DNA from: Gremmenia infestans
Lineage: Eukaryota; Ascomycota; Leotiomycetes; Helotiales; Hamatocanthoscyphaceae
Reading direction: 5' to 3'
NCBI GenBank assembly: GCA_032629725.1
Contig: JAFEVB010000029.1
Location: 124,001 to 188,000 of the forward strand
DNA length: 64,000 nt
In this document: piece after piece, positions 31,374 through 42,380 of the stretch
Layout: every line of letters begins with the position of its first letter
How positions within the stretch are numbered: the first letter of the stretch is position 1
The notes under the pieces: model-generated
Databases searched by the model: none
Told to the model about the DNA's origin: nothing
What the model saw: only the letters and a program-made list of their open reading frames with translations
Translations under genes and position numbers: made by a program

Positions 31374-32458
31374 ATGGCGGATTCAGTCGGTGTGTACCTT
31401 GTCATACGTGTTCTATATCCCCTTCTTGACCAAGCCCTCTAGCTAATCTTTCAACCTCCTTCCAGACCGCGTCTTCGTTCACGCGCTCAACACCGTTAAA
31501 AAGATCCCAAAGACCGGCGCCTCACGTCCACCTCCCTCCGACCGATTACGCCTCTATGGCCTCTACAAGCAAGCCATGGAAGGGGATGTGGACGGCGTTA
31601 TGGAACGGCCGGTCAGTGAAGAGGATGGGGGCCCGAAGGGTGACGAATTGAAGAGGGAGACGGATAAATACGATGCGTGGGATGCGCAGCGGGGAATTAG
31701 CAGGACGGAAGCGAAGAGGAGATACATTGAGGCGCTGATCGAGACTATGCATCGGTATGCCAGTACGACTGCGTAAGTTCTCTCCCTCTCGGTTTAGTCT
31801 TGGGGCTAGATTGCTAATGGGAAGTAGAGATGCGAGAGAGCTGGTAGCGGAGTTGGAATTTGTGTGGGATCAGATCAAGAATAACAGCGCTTCTTCTTCG
31901 GGATCTTCACCTGGAAGACGAGTCCCTTCGTACACGGCACAAACGAGACCGTTCCAGCAGCCGCTTTCAGGAGGTGATGGGCCCATGAGAGTGCTTAGTC
32001 CCATGAGCGAGGCGGAGAGAGAGTCGGAGGAGCGGAGGCTGGGGTATAATGATGGGTATGAAGAGGATGATGATGAGTATAATGATGGGGAGAAGAAGGA
32101 TGAGAAGAAGGACGAGAAGACCGGAAGGTGGAGGAAGAAGGTTGAGCAGGCCTTGGTTAAGATGACTGCTGAGATTGCGGCGCTGAGAGAGCAGATTGCT
32201 ACGGGAAGGGAATACCAAGGGAAGAAGAGAAAGTCCTTTGGGAGATGGGTTGCCTGGTTCCTTTGGTTGGCTATACGACACGTCACGATCGATATGGTTG
32301 TGCTTGGAATAGTACTGCTGTGGTTGAGGAAGAGGAAAGATAGTAGGGTGGAAGATTTGGTGAGAGCAGGGTTGAAGATTGGAAGAGAATATGCGAGGAA
32401 GATATTACCACCTCGAATAAGAAGCAACACTGCGCATATCGATCCGTCTATCACGTAA
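31374..32458 (+). CDS. atg37: Membrane-anchored acyl-CoA-binding protein, Atg37/ACBD5-like
   Basis: Exons 31374-31389, 31466-31772 and 31828-32458 with introns of 76 and 55 bp give 317 residues. The N-terminal 105 residues form an acyl-CoA-binding domain: DRVFVHALNTVKKIPK, LRLYGLYKQAMEGD, KYDAWDAQRGISRTEAKRRY and IEALIETM. Basic and tyrosine positions that hold the CoA head group are kept. A disordered acidic region and a predicted coiled coil (QALVKMTAEIAALREQI) follow. One hydrophobic helix at about 248-274 (WVAWFLWLAI through LLWL) and a basic C-terminal tail complete it. This architecture is that of fungal Atg37 and animal ACBD5, tail-anchored peroxisomal proteins that act in pexophagy and in contacts with the ER. 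Assignment rests on the architecture; other anchored ACBD proteins remain possible. Confidence 0.85.
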
Positions 32459-32553
32459 AAAGGCACAATGGACGAAGTCACAACACCAGGATGTCAAAAG
32501 TCGACGGACTCATTCTCTTCGCGAACTTTATACAACATTCAAGGCAATTCCAA

Positions 32554-33097
32554 TTATGGCATGCCAGGCATCTGAGCGGCACCATCGATAGCAGAAACCC
32601 ACTTTACTCTCTCGGGGGCAAACAATTCCCCCTTCGGAACATTCTTGTTCGGCCACTCTGGGTCATCCAGTATGCCAGATTTGATGATGACAGCATTTGG
32701 GAAAGAATCTCCAGTACGGAACAGCGTGGTACCACAATCTCCACAAAAGTGAGAGGTGATAGTCTTGCCGGTATCCGCGACCTTGGAGATGGTCTTTGGA
32801 GTGCCTGTAGAGCATTGCATTAGAACGGTTCGAAATAGAGGGGAGGATGGGAGAAAAGATTTACCAGAGACGACCTTGAAGTTGTCCTCAGGAACGACAA
32901 GATTGTTGCTATAGGTAGAGCCAGAGATCTTTCTGCAATCTAAACAGTGGCACAGTACGTGGGCATTAGGCTCGCCAGAGTAGCTCATGCGAATCTAGAA
33001 GTAGATGTACTATTAGTAAACATACTCAAGCATGTCACTGCAAGAAGATTATTCAGAATCTTACCTTGCTGCAGAAACATCCCCCTGGATGAGACAT
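32554..33097 (-). CDS. GFA/CENP-V domain zinc protein
   Basis: Exons 33065-33097, 32865-32994 and 32554-32804 with introns of 70 and 60 bp give 137 residues. The conserved cysteines of the GFA (glutathione-dependent formaldehyde-activating, CENP-V) fold are all visible: C7-x-C9, C26-x-C28-x2-C31 and C75-x2-C78. The first pair is present only when the 11-codon first exon is included. Splicing at 32804/32865 joins VVS-G-TPKTISK. Fungi carry many such paralogs; a few bind glutathione or formaldehyde adducts, but most have no known substrate. It is convergent with the Atg37-like gene, only 95 bp apart. Confidence 0.9.
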
Positions 33098-33663
33098 TGT
33101 GATTGGCCTAGTAGTGTAATATTGGGTTTGAATTTAAATACGGATCGTTGAGATGAGAACCTTGACAGATACTTCCCTCCTATATATACGTGTCCCTCTC
33201 CCTGCTCCTCATCCTCCCCCATCTTCCCATTCTTGTACTAATGCATTTTCTACTAGGATGCGGGGTGTGTAAATAATCGAAGGCCGCCGTATCGTCAAGT
33301 CCCGCTACTCAACGGATCTACTTGTACCCGTTCAAAGATGTCCGTTTCCCCGGCTATAGTCTAGGAGCAGACGGCAAGTGCGTATCTGAGTAGCAGCGAA
33401 ATCGTGAGCGGACTGGACTGGTGATGTACCGAGCCGATGTTTGCTTGGTGAAATGGAGGGGCACGGAATCTCCCCGCTATCTATGATTTATTGCCGCTCC
33501 ACCATCGAACTTCTGACCACAACAATCTAACCCCTCGGAGATACAGGAGAAAGGAGGTTTGGAATCAGGTGACTAGTTCAGAGAAGATTTGAGTATTCAA
33601 GCCAATCAGGCAACTATTGTTCTATGCACTTGTCGTATGCACCAGCAGACAGTATCAGTTAAA
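33098..33663. other. Divergent intergenic region of the GFA gene and the 33.7-kb gene
   Basis: 566 bp between start codons facing away from each other. Apart from the TATA-like site at 33181 nothing specific is seen. Confidence 0.45.
33181..33188 (-). promoter_or_regulatory. TATA-like element upstream of the GFA gene
   Basis: TATATATA lies 84 bp upstream of the ATG at 33097. The word is palindromic, so the strand is assigned from the neighbouring gene only. Confidence 0.4.
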
Positions 33664-34587
33664 ATGCTGCAAACGGACCCACAACAACCAGAAACAAGAT
33701 CTGATGTCGAAGTAAGCTTAGTTCCATCCCCTACACCTATATAGGCACATGTCTCGACGAGTAATCAACGTGTCGTCTACCTTTTCACCGAGCTAACGCC
33801 CGCATAGACGCCCTTCTCCCTGGCCCCTGCAATCTTCACGCCCTTCTCTGGACTCCCACCAGGTGACCAGCCAGTCCTCGATGCAAAGGAGAAACTACAA
33901 AAGATTGTCGAAGTTCTTCCAGCGCAACAAGATGCCGTTAGACGCAACATGCTGTCTCTGGCGCAACAGCACGCCGAGAAATTGGTCACTAGAGCACGGA
34001 AAGAGCTAGATGCGTTGGGGAGGGGAAGTGAGGATACTTTGATATTTGAAGAAGAGGCTGAAACCCCCGGAGAAAAGGCAAGGAAGGAGCTGTTGAAGAA
34101 GGAGGTAGCGGAGACCATGCAGCGGCTGAAAACCCCCGCCAGAAAAGATGCAAAGAGCGAGGACTACGAACTCAAGCCTGGAGCCCTGGAAGTCAAGACC
34201 CCTAGTGCACCTATCTCTAGAGACGGCGACGTCGAGATGGGCGGTATGAATAACGGGCCATCGAAACGCAGAACCGCAGCCGTAATCCGTGAAGAACTCA
34301 GCAGAAACCTCAGAGACCTAGTTGACCAGTCTACTAAAGAGATGGAGACCTACGACGCGCACAGTGTAGGAGTTTACAACCATTACAAGCAAGCTCTAGA
34401 GCGGCGGAACAGCAAAACAGCAGCGCCTCCTTCTGCTCCGAGAAGTATTCTGAAAAACACAGGCGGCGATTATACTCCGGTGTCTCCCATGGATGGTCGG
34501 TCGATATCATTTGCACAACCTGCGGTGGTACAGCCTCATAGGACTTACGAGAGTATTGGAGATGTTGTGAGGCGAGGTAGCAAGTAG
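33664..34587 (+). CDS. Hypothetical protein with helical N-terminal half
   Basis: Exons 33664-33711 and 33808-34587 with a 96-bp intron (CTAAC branch) give 275 residues. I do not recognise the family. The segment LDAKEKLQKIVEVLPAQQDA through LARKEL-type helices (about residues 38-80) looks amphipathic and coiled-coil-forming, and a second helical block (VIREELSRNLRDLVDQSTKEMETY) lies near residues 170-195. The linkers are rich in Lys, Glu and Pro, and the C-terminal 70 residues contain several Ser/Pro motifs that could be phosphorylated (TPVSPMD, RSISF). No signal peptide or membrane helix is present. It is probably cytosolic or nuclear. Confidence 0.68.
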
Positions 34588-35750
34588 GAGTCAGTCGTTT
34601 TGATGGCGTTGTTCTTTAGGGACAGCGAAAATACCCGGTTGCTGCATATTCCTTTTCCGGAGTTGAAATTATGGTTATTTCACACTTTTCTAGTTCCACA
34701 GTTCCACAGTTTGGTTTATCAAGTGATAGTTCTGTACTACTTGTCATTTGGCTATCGTCGCTAGTGATACATATATTTTATCTCGAAAGTTTTGCTCTTT
34801 TCAAGTTGGTTAGAGATATCTGAATTTGAAGGGGACTGGCAATACAGAACGTTCTCTTTTTTATCTTGTAAAGCCACATGAGTTGCAATATCTTTGGCGT
34901 CTGGCATAAATTAGCCCTTGTAATTGCTACCGGCTATGAGAAATACTCTGGATTGCAATGGGCCTTACTGTACGAAACTCCCCACCCCTACAAACTTCAC
35001 GAAATGATAGGACTTGAGCGACATGAAAGACAATGAACCCCCGCGCCGCCTCCAAACTGAGACAAAAGTTGATGTTAACCATGAACAGGAAGCGCCTGAA
35101 TATGCTGATCTGATGGAAGATTGGGATTATCGGAATGAGGCATCGAGTGTACTCTGATCATGAGTGATGATGAGGCTGAGATACGGGGAGGAAAACTTTC
35201 TTGGCCCATGGAGGTTTAGGAACCAGACCAGAGGACAAGATACACTTTGGTTTGATTTTCCACGTCTTATATGATTGTTTCATGCTCAGCATTTCGTGTT
35301 TACTTTGTAAAACAAAAGACAGAAGGATGAAGCTGTGATGGGAAAATTCTTGTCAGTTTTGTCAAGTTGGCATGAAAGAAAGGAGAAGAAGTGGGATGTA
35401 CAAGTACTGCACAACAATATTTCAAAAGTGGAATGGAAGCCGTTATTGCTTCTCTACTTTGTTCGATATTTTTCCTCCAAGCCTGAATCTTTTCTGCTCG
35501 TGTGTTCATACTCAATGTGGGAATCTGATGCTGTCATGGCAATACCTAACAACAGCCAACTCTGGTACACTATTTCTAGGGCAGGGCTACCCCCAAAACT
35601 TTCATCGCAAACTTCACTTTATAATAACTTCGTTTTAGCTAAACTCCATTTCTAGAAATATCGCAAGATTCTGAAACATTTCGTACATCTTTCATTGCAA
35701 CATCAGTTCCCCACCAAATGTTCTGGTTCCCGTCTTACCAAACACTTCAG
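34588..35750. other. Intergenic, first part of a 2.9-kb gap
   Basis: No convincing gene. Much of 35100-35420 is G-rich and C-poor on the + strand. It is directly followed by a tract almost free of G. Confidence 0.45.
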
Positions 35751-36410
35751 TTCTCACACAATTCATTTTAAATTATACCAACAATAATCCTTTTTCTATA
35801 TTTTTCTCAACTCCTCATTATACTACCCACAATCAAACACCACAAACCCTCCTATTAACCCCCCAAAAAACATCCCAAATTCCTACATACCATCTACAAC
35901 ATACTCAAAATACTACTAACAAACATACCATCTCACCCTCTCCCCAATAACACCCTATTATCTATCCACCCCCCTCCATCACCTCTTATCCTCCTACCTC
36001 TCTTTCCAATCCACTTCTCAATCCTCTAGCATCCTTACACATATTCTTTTTCCCCCCCCTTACACCCTACTATCTACAAACCTCTCATTTCAATTCCAAT
36101 CTTTTATTTACATATTATTACCCATATTTCACTATTTCTTATCAATTTAATAGACCATTTCAACTTTTCTAATTCTTATCGTTAAAATATTTCTTCTCAT
36201 CACCTCTCATACCCTCTCTACTCATACCAATACCTCTTCTACCTCTCTTTCAACCCCTTCAAACAAATCAAATTACTCCTCCCGCCACCTCCTCCAAAAT
36301 ACTCTCATTGCACACATCCATTTAACATACAATAATCATTATATTCCCCAATATTCAATTTGAATCCTCACCTATCCATATTAACCCAGAAATATTCGCC
36401 CTACTACCCC
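35751..36410. other. Strongly strand-asymmetric tract: almost no G on the + strand
   Basis: From 35751 to 36028 there are 278 successive bases with no G. Across 35761-36410 (650 bases) I count 8 G, while A, C and T each make up roughly a third. The sequence is not a simple repeat; it has many C/T and A/C runs but no fixed unit. It lies in the gap between the convergent stops at 34587 and 37480. No frame or RNA family is recognised. Confidence 0.9.
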
Positions 36411-36418
36411 AAATAAGA

Positions 36419-36462
36419 TGTGTGTGTTGCGTGTGCCTTGTGTGTGTGTGTGTGTGTGTGTA
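36419..36462 (+). repeat. TG-rich microsatellite directly after the G-free tract
   Basis: Imperfect TG repeats start at 36419, with a pure run of eleven TG units at 36439-36460. The tract is G/T-rich, so strand composition reverses abruptly at its left edge. Confidence 0.9.
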
Positions 36463-37479
36463 CTTCACGGCAAGAAAGCAAGCATAACCGCTTAAAAGAA
36501 GCGCAAACCGCAAATTTTATTATCTGTCTGCTATTCGAACAATTTTCTATCGATTCAAACACGCAAAATGAAGCTAATACCCCTGAACCCAACACTCGTT
36601 GAGAATTCCGGGATGACTCCACTCAACTCAACCAGCACAAAAATCTCCAACACCACGAAAACCTGTACATACATCATTCCAAGATCCTAAAACCGACAGA
36701 CAGAGCGTCATAGCTGGGCCTAGCCAGCCCGTCTTCATGTTGATATCGGGTATCCCAAGAGACGCGCGAAATAATCACTCACTCACTCATCAACAACCTC
36801 CCTTCGCTCAACCCCAATTCCAGCTTACGAGTTCATCTGTACGTGTACGAAAAAGTGAAGGATATACACTACACACCAAACGACTTAAGAAATGACACAA
36901 GTCGAATCAGAAAGGCCATCATAGCGACATAGCGACATCGAATGGAGTAACACTGTGCCAGAAAGAAACATTGGGAATATAATCCCACATGGATAAACGT
37001 CCTACCTGGGAGTTCGAGTATGGAAACAAGGAAATGAGAAGGAGAAAAATGAAGTGCACTCCATTTCTCATCTCTTCTCTTCCCTGCCCGTCCACCAAGA
37101 CCTACCTACGCAATTTACTGAAAATCCAACACCAACATCAAGGCCACTTACCACCCAGCAGAAGTCTTACTGCAGCTCATTCATCCTCGTACATAGACCA
37201 GTACAAAATGAATAGACTACTTTTAGAAGCAATTCGTTATATTGCCATTGGGCTCCAATAGGAAGGTAAGAACTAGACTATAGAGCGGAGTATATGTGAT
37301 AGTTCGGATTATGCTTAGTAGTCATGGAAAAAGGAGGTCTAGTTGGACCTGAATAGGCTCAGCGCTCATCATGATCTGCACCTTGCAAGAGCCAGTATTG
37401 TTCATAAGAATCGTCAATTATATACTAGCATTATCTTTCTTATATGCCCTAGTTATTTTGTGTTCACTACTTTATTTTC
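36463..37479. other. Intergenic, last part of the 2.9-kb gap
   Basis: No gene seen. A short (CTCA)n run sits near 36777-36790. The last part probably holds the 3' UTR of the phosphatase gene. Confidence 0.45.
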
Positions 37480-38932
37480 TTAAGAAGAGTAGTCGATGAC
37501 GGCAGGCGGATTGTATCCGTCAGGGATTTCAAGTTGGCCCTGCAAAACGCCATTAGCTTTGCGTCCTCACCTCCACACCTCGTAGACCCTAGACAGCCTA
37601 TAGAAACAAGGAGGAAGCAGAACTTACATGGTAATAGTTGTATTGTTGGTACTTCTCCCATTGCTTCTTGATAGCAGGGAAAGTGGTGCGGAAATTACGG
37701 TTCGAGTGCACGTCCGGAACCGGTTGCACAGCGAAACTCTTCGAGTTGAAGATACCGCTATACGAGTAGTTGAAGTAACGGTGCTCAAGATCTGGCTGGG
37801 CATCCCAGCATCGGAGTCTGTCGCCAGTGTGTGCAGCGACATTGGAGAAGACGTTGGCACCTACGTCCCAACGCCCGAGGGTGTAAAGACCCCAGTTAGC
37901 CTCGACTGTAGCAATTTCGGAGTAGTGGTTGTAGTAGTTGGAGTCGGTGGTTCCGACAAGCTCGTGGGGCACGGCATCACCGAGGAGAACGCTGAACACG
38001 CGGTTTTGGATGGTGTAGGTCTCGTTCTCGTCGAAAGTGATCAAAAGCATGGTGTTTTGCATGAAGTTCTTGTCGTCTAGAAGAGGCTCCAGGAAGGTGC
38101 GAAGCCACTGGCCCGCAACAGTGACGGAAGTATCGTGGCCGTCACTGGTCATGTTAGGAGTGATGAACATCCATTGAGGGAGCTTGTTGGCCTTGAGATC
38201 TTCATAGAAAAGGGTGGTGTTCTTGATGTTGGAAAGTCTGTCGGGATTGGTGACGACGGAGTTATAGAGAACCTCGGGGCTTGATAGATGTCAGCCTAGG
38301 CACATGATGAGATCCTCTCTTCCTTCAACTCACTTGTGCTTTCGAACGTAGTCATTGGCACCATTCTGTTGGTTGACCCAATCGAACCCCTCAAATCCAG
38401 TGTATGGCATGTCCTCCTGGTACAAACTCCAGGAGATGCCCTTGTCCTCGAGCAGATCAACGACAGAGGAAACATTTTGAGGAACCTGGGTGAATGGATC
38501 GCCGTCAAGACCAAAATAATCACTTTTGTAGGAGTTAGTAATTATATATAGACCATAATGGGACAACAAACCCGCCAACAGCTGCCATATAATTTGGCTC
38601 AGATGGGTGAGTGAGAGCAAGATTGTTAGTTAATGTGATACCCTTCTTAGCAAAGAATTGAAAGTTGGCTGTAGTTCAAAGTTAATATCAATTTATGCCT
38701 CTTTATGAGAAGACTTACGGTCCGCAGCAGCCATATCAAAGTCGGTATTCTCAAACCAGATAGAGACGTATCGGTCGAACGCTTTGCCTTTGACATGGCT
38801 AGTTGGACTTGAAGTGCGAGCAGTGGCTTGAGCAGCATAGACATCGGCAGTATCTGTTGCGGTTGGGGAAGCTGGCGCTGCAATGGCCGCACCCGCTAAG
38901 GAGGCGGCAGCGAGGAAACGCATGAAGGACAT
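37480..38932 (-). CDS. Secreted acid phosphatase, phosphoesterase family (PF04185-like)
   Basis: Five exons (38719-38932, 38572-38668, 38334-38522, 37628-38279, 37480-37539) with introns of 50, 49, 54 and 88 bp give 403 residues. Residues 1-19 are a signal peptide (MSFMRFLAAASLAGAAIAA). The phosphoesterase core is seen in FDRYVSIWFENTDFD, then LALTHPSEPNYMAAVGGDYFG (the conserved HPSxPNY block), PNMTSDGHDTSV and LLITFDENETY. Several N-x-S/T sites suggest glycosylation. Family members include phosphate-repressible acid phosphatases of aspergilli, which release phosphate outside the cell. Regulation by phosphate is therefore plausible but not shown here. Divergent from the multicopper oxidase gene, with 1.2 kb between. 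Confidence 0.92.
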
Positions 38933-40135
38933 TATTGCACGCTGCGGTTGATTATGAGTGTTGCGTCAAAAAGTCCCCGACTTTAAGAATAACAAGCAAG
39001 CGGACTTTCCCTGTAATGACGAGGCTGAAGAAGCAAAAACTTTGAGCTATGGGTGGGATCGCCGGGTATTTGTACTCAGCCGAAGAATACGAAGGTACCG
39101 GAAGCAAGCTCGGGGGACTTGACAAGGCATTTTAGAATAAGCACTGGGAACATGGCAGCTGCATGTTAATGATTGGGGAAAGTTGCACCTGTGTGACAGG
39201 CTGGTGTGGTCTGGTATGTATTACGAATAACAGCTTGTCCACGGTTGAATAACTAGGCCATTGGATAGGTACATTAAGTTACAGTACTGTATGTGTGCGG
39301 CTTGGCCGGGTCGTTTAGATATCCATAGCCATAGATTACGAGCACGAGGCTGTCTGAATCTGGTGACGGTTGACTTCGGACCTCACCCAAGATGCCAAGT
39401 TAAAAGTCTGAAAGTTTACCCGTGAATCTGAGTCTGGACAGGAACGATTAGCATCGTGCTTCATATGATTGGCAGGCAAAAGCCTTGGTGCTGCAAGATC
39501 TCACTCAAGCTTTTTGTGAACTCCTGGGAAGAGGCGTGGAGGCGTGCAGGCGTAACAAGCGACGGGTGTGCCGAGTACCTACTAACTGCAAATAGGCAGG
39601 TGTCTTTGGGGGCGGGAAGTGCCGGGTGCCAGTTCCTAATTTAGCATGAATAACCATCCCGTGGGGAAGATGGAACTTTTGATTGGGGAGATTATACGCA
39701 TGCTCAACCTTTCGCTGCTCTGAGAGGTCGACGATAACCCAATCTCATCTTCAGGGTCCCCTGCCCCTGGTTCATCCGCTAAGCTAGGTAGGAAATCGTT
39801 TGCCCCTCGAGCCCCTGTGAGAGTCGAAGCCTTGCCAGACCCAAAACCCTCTGCTGACCGTCCGTCACCGTTGTTCTTTTACGAGTTAGGTACCTGCAAA
39901 TAGCTTCGTACCAGATTCCCTCTTGTATATTTATATTTTTACATGATTATATTTCGGAACTTCTGCTGTGCCTGCTGAATCATTGCTCTCTTGCAGCAAA
40001 CAATTTGTGCCGATGCTGTCCATACGAGTAGATTTGGAGGTTGATTCACGAACGATGGACCATTGAACGGAATCACAAAGTTCACGAAGCCTTTCAAAAC
40101 GACCCCAAGGTGAAATTATCCCCCCTTGTTCTGCC
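38933..40135. promoter_or_regulatory. Divergent intergenic region of the phosphatase and multicopper oxidase genes
   Basis: 1.2 kb between two starts facing away from each other. No gene seen. TTAGGTACCT occurs near 39885 and GCTAGGTAGG near 39784. Confidence 0.45.
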
Positions 40136-42380
40136 ATGGCTTCGCATAAATACGAAGCTGCGCCTCGCCACAGCGGTGACCTTGATCATTTGGAGATGCA
40201 AGAAAGAGACAATGGCGACGGCTTCGAAGAAGAAACACAGCAGCGACTTCTGGCAGGCGAGGCCGTCGAGGCTATAGAAGAACTTGACTATAAAGTGGAA
40301 TGGCATTTGCGACCAATATGGGCCGTGCTTGGCTCGGCTTTAGCTGCTGGGCTTGTCTTCACTGCGATGGTGCTTTTCACGAAGCACCTCATCGTCTCTG
40401 ACAAGCCGAGTGACGAAGATATGGAATTGTCTGGCATTGGAAGCTTCCGCCGACCAGCGAGCGACTACATCCTCGACCCCGCCTGGAACGTTGACGCAGA
40501 GAGGAAGGTCAGAGCATATAAGTGGACGATTACAGATATTGTGGGGAATCCAGATGGTGTCTTTAGACCTATGCTTACGATCAACGGCCTATTTCCAGGG
40601 CCTATGATCGAATGCAATGAGGGAGATACTCTAGTAATTGACGTGGATAACCAGAGCGTCAATGCAACCTCTATACATTTCCACGGCATTTATCAAAATG
40701 GAACAAACTGGATGGATGGCACATCGGGCATCACCCAATGCCCTATTGCCCCTCAACGCAAATTTCGGTACGAATTCACTGTTACTGGCCAATCCGGCTC
40801 GTACTACTATCACGGACACCAGGCTGTCCAAGCATCCGATGGGCTGTATGGACCTCTCGTAGTTCATGGGAAGGACGAGAAGAACCTGCAGAAAATCCCA
40901 TACGAGACCGACCGGGTCATTATGCTCCAAGACTATTATCACGACCTCAGTAGTGGCCTGCTTGTCAGCGCACTGGAGCCAGGCAATGAGGCTTCTCCGA
41001 TCCCAAATGGAGCCCTTATCAACGGTTTGAACCAACGAGACTGTTCTGAGCTACCGCATCGAATGTGCGACAACTCATCCTGCAGTCGCCCCTTCTTTGG
41101 TTTGACTGCCAACGCAAACCATCGCCTTCGTTTTATTAATGTTGGTGCATTTGCCTGGTTTCAAGTGAGCGTTGACGAGCATGGATTTGCTGTCACCGAG
41201 GCAGACGGAACGGATCTTATCCCGGCATATGAGACGAGATTGATGATTAGTCCAGCCCAGAGATATAGCATAATATTGAATACCAACCAGTCTTCCGCGG
41301 AGTCGTTTTGGCTTCGTGCAAAGATGGTCACCCACTGCGTAAGGAATTGGCTCTTTGATTTTACCCTACCCCCTTTTATCATATTCCGTCTTATGTGCTC
41401 TACATCCTATAAATTTCCTAAACTGGAAATATAAGCTTCTTCTACTCCCGAAACCGTCTTGAATAGGAAATAACTAACTCCCTGTCATCTAGTGGAAAAA
41501 CCCAGAGCTTCCAGGCCCAGGTGCGGACGTGGTTCAAGCTGTCATCCAATACACGAAGCCGGGTGGAAGAAAGATTACCAAATCCGTAATATCCCTACCA
41601 AGTTCCGAGAACTGGAAGCAAGGAATGGAAGTGCAATGCCGCGATATGAACACAACCTCGTATGTTCCCGCCAGCGTCGAGCCTGCCCCTGTGGCCGCGG
41701 ATTTCAGCTATTACCTTCGTTCCAATCTCGAAATAGGCGACTGGCGCCTGGAACGAGGTTTTTTCAATACCTCGACACTGCGACCAAATCTCCAACAACC
41801 GACCCTGCATCGCTCAGTTGAAGGTTTGACCAGCCGAAATGATACATTTACCGCTAGCAGCAGCATAAATGGTGTCAATTCTGTGGCATATGATGTGAAG
41901 AATGATTTCGTGATCCAACATACGGGAATCAAAACCGTGGATCTCATTATTCAAAACTTTGATGAAGGAAATCACCCCATGCACTTACATGGCCACAAGT
42001 TCTACGTGCTTGGTCAAGGGCACGGCATGTTTCCTGGTTATGAATCTTTGGGACTGCAACCAGAAGGCAAGGGCGTTCTGGTTGGCCATGAAGGCACTTT
42101 GGATAACTTGATCCGGAGAGATGTAGCAACTGCTGAAGGGTTTGGCTGGCTCGCTTTAAGATTCATAGCAGACAATCCGGGAGTCTGGGCTTTCCATTGC
42201 CACATGGCGTGGCACTCAGAGGCTGGTCTGGCTATGCAATTCCTCAGTCGGGTTGACGAAGTTGCTCAATGGCAAATTCCAGAAGCGAACCGCGAACTTT
42301 GCACGGCGACTGTCGAGGAATTGGAGAGGGGAGCTGCTCCAAAAGATAGTACTTGGTACGGATTTGGTATTGGCGGATGA
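40136..42380 (+). CDS. Multicopper oxidase (laccase-like) with an N-terminal membrane anchor
   Basis: Exons 40136-41338 and 41493-42380 with a 154-bp intron give 696 residues. All four copper motifs are intact: HFHG at 181-184, Y-Y-Y-H-G-H-Q about 55 residues later, HPMHLHGH at 562-569 and HCHMAWH at 636-642. The T1 cysteine is C637 and the residue ten positions on is Leu647, as in most laccases. Residues 1-59 are acidic and lack a signal peptide; residues 61-83 form a hydrophobic helix, so this should be a type II membrane protein with the oxidase domain outside the cytosol. Fet3-type ferroxidases instead have a signal peptide and a C-terminal anchor. Substrates could be phenols, pigment precursors or metals; none can be assigned. 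Confidence 0.9.

Noticed and set aside
31870..32481. Minus-strand open frame rich in Leu/Ile/Ser opposite the Atg37-like gene
   Set aside because: Its hydrophobic look comes from the purine-rich Glu/Lys codons of the real gene read on the other strand.
35335..35655. 106-codon + strand frame before the G-free tract
   Set aside because: No recognisable pattern, composition like the surrounding gap, and no splice partners.
35751..36410. G-free tract as a product of RIP
   Set aside because: RIP lowers C and G on both strands and enriches TpA. Here C stays near one third on the + strand and only G is missing.
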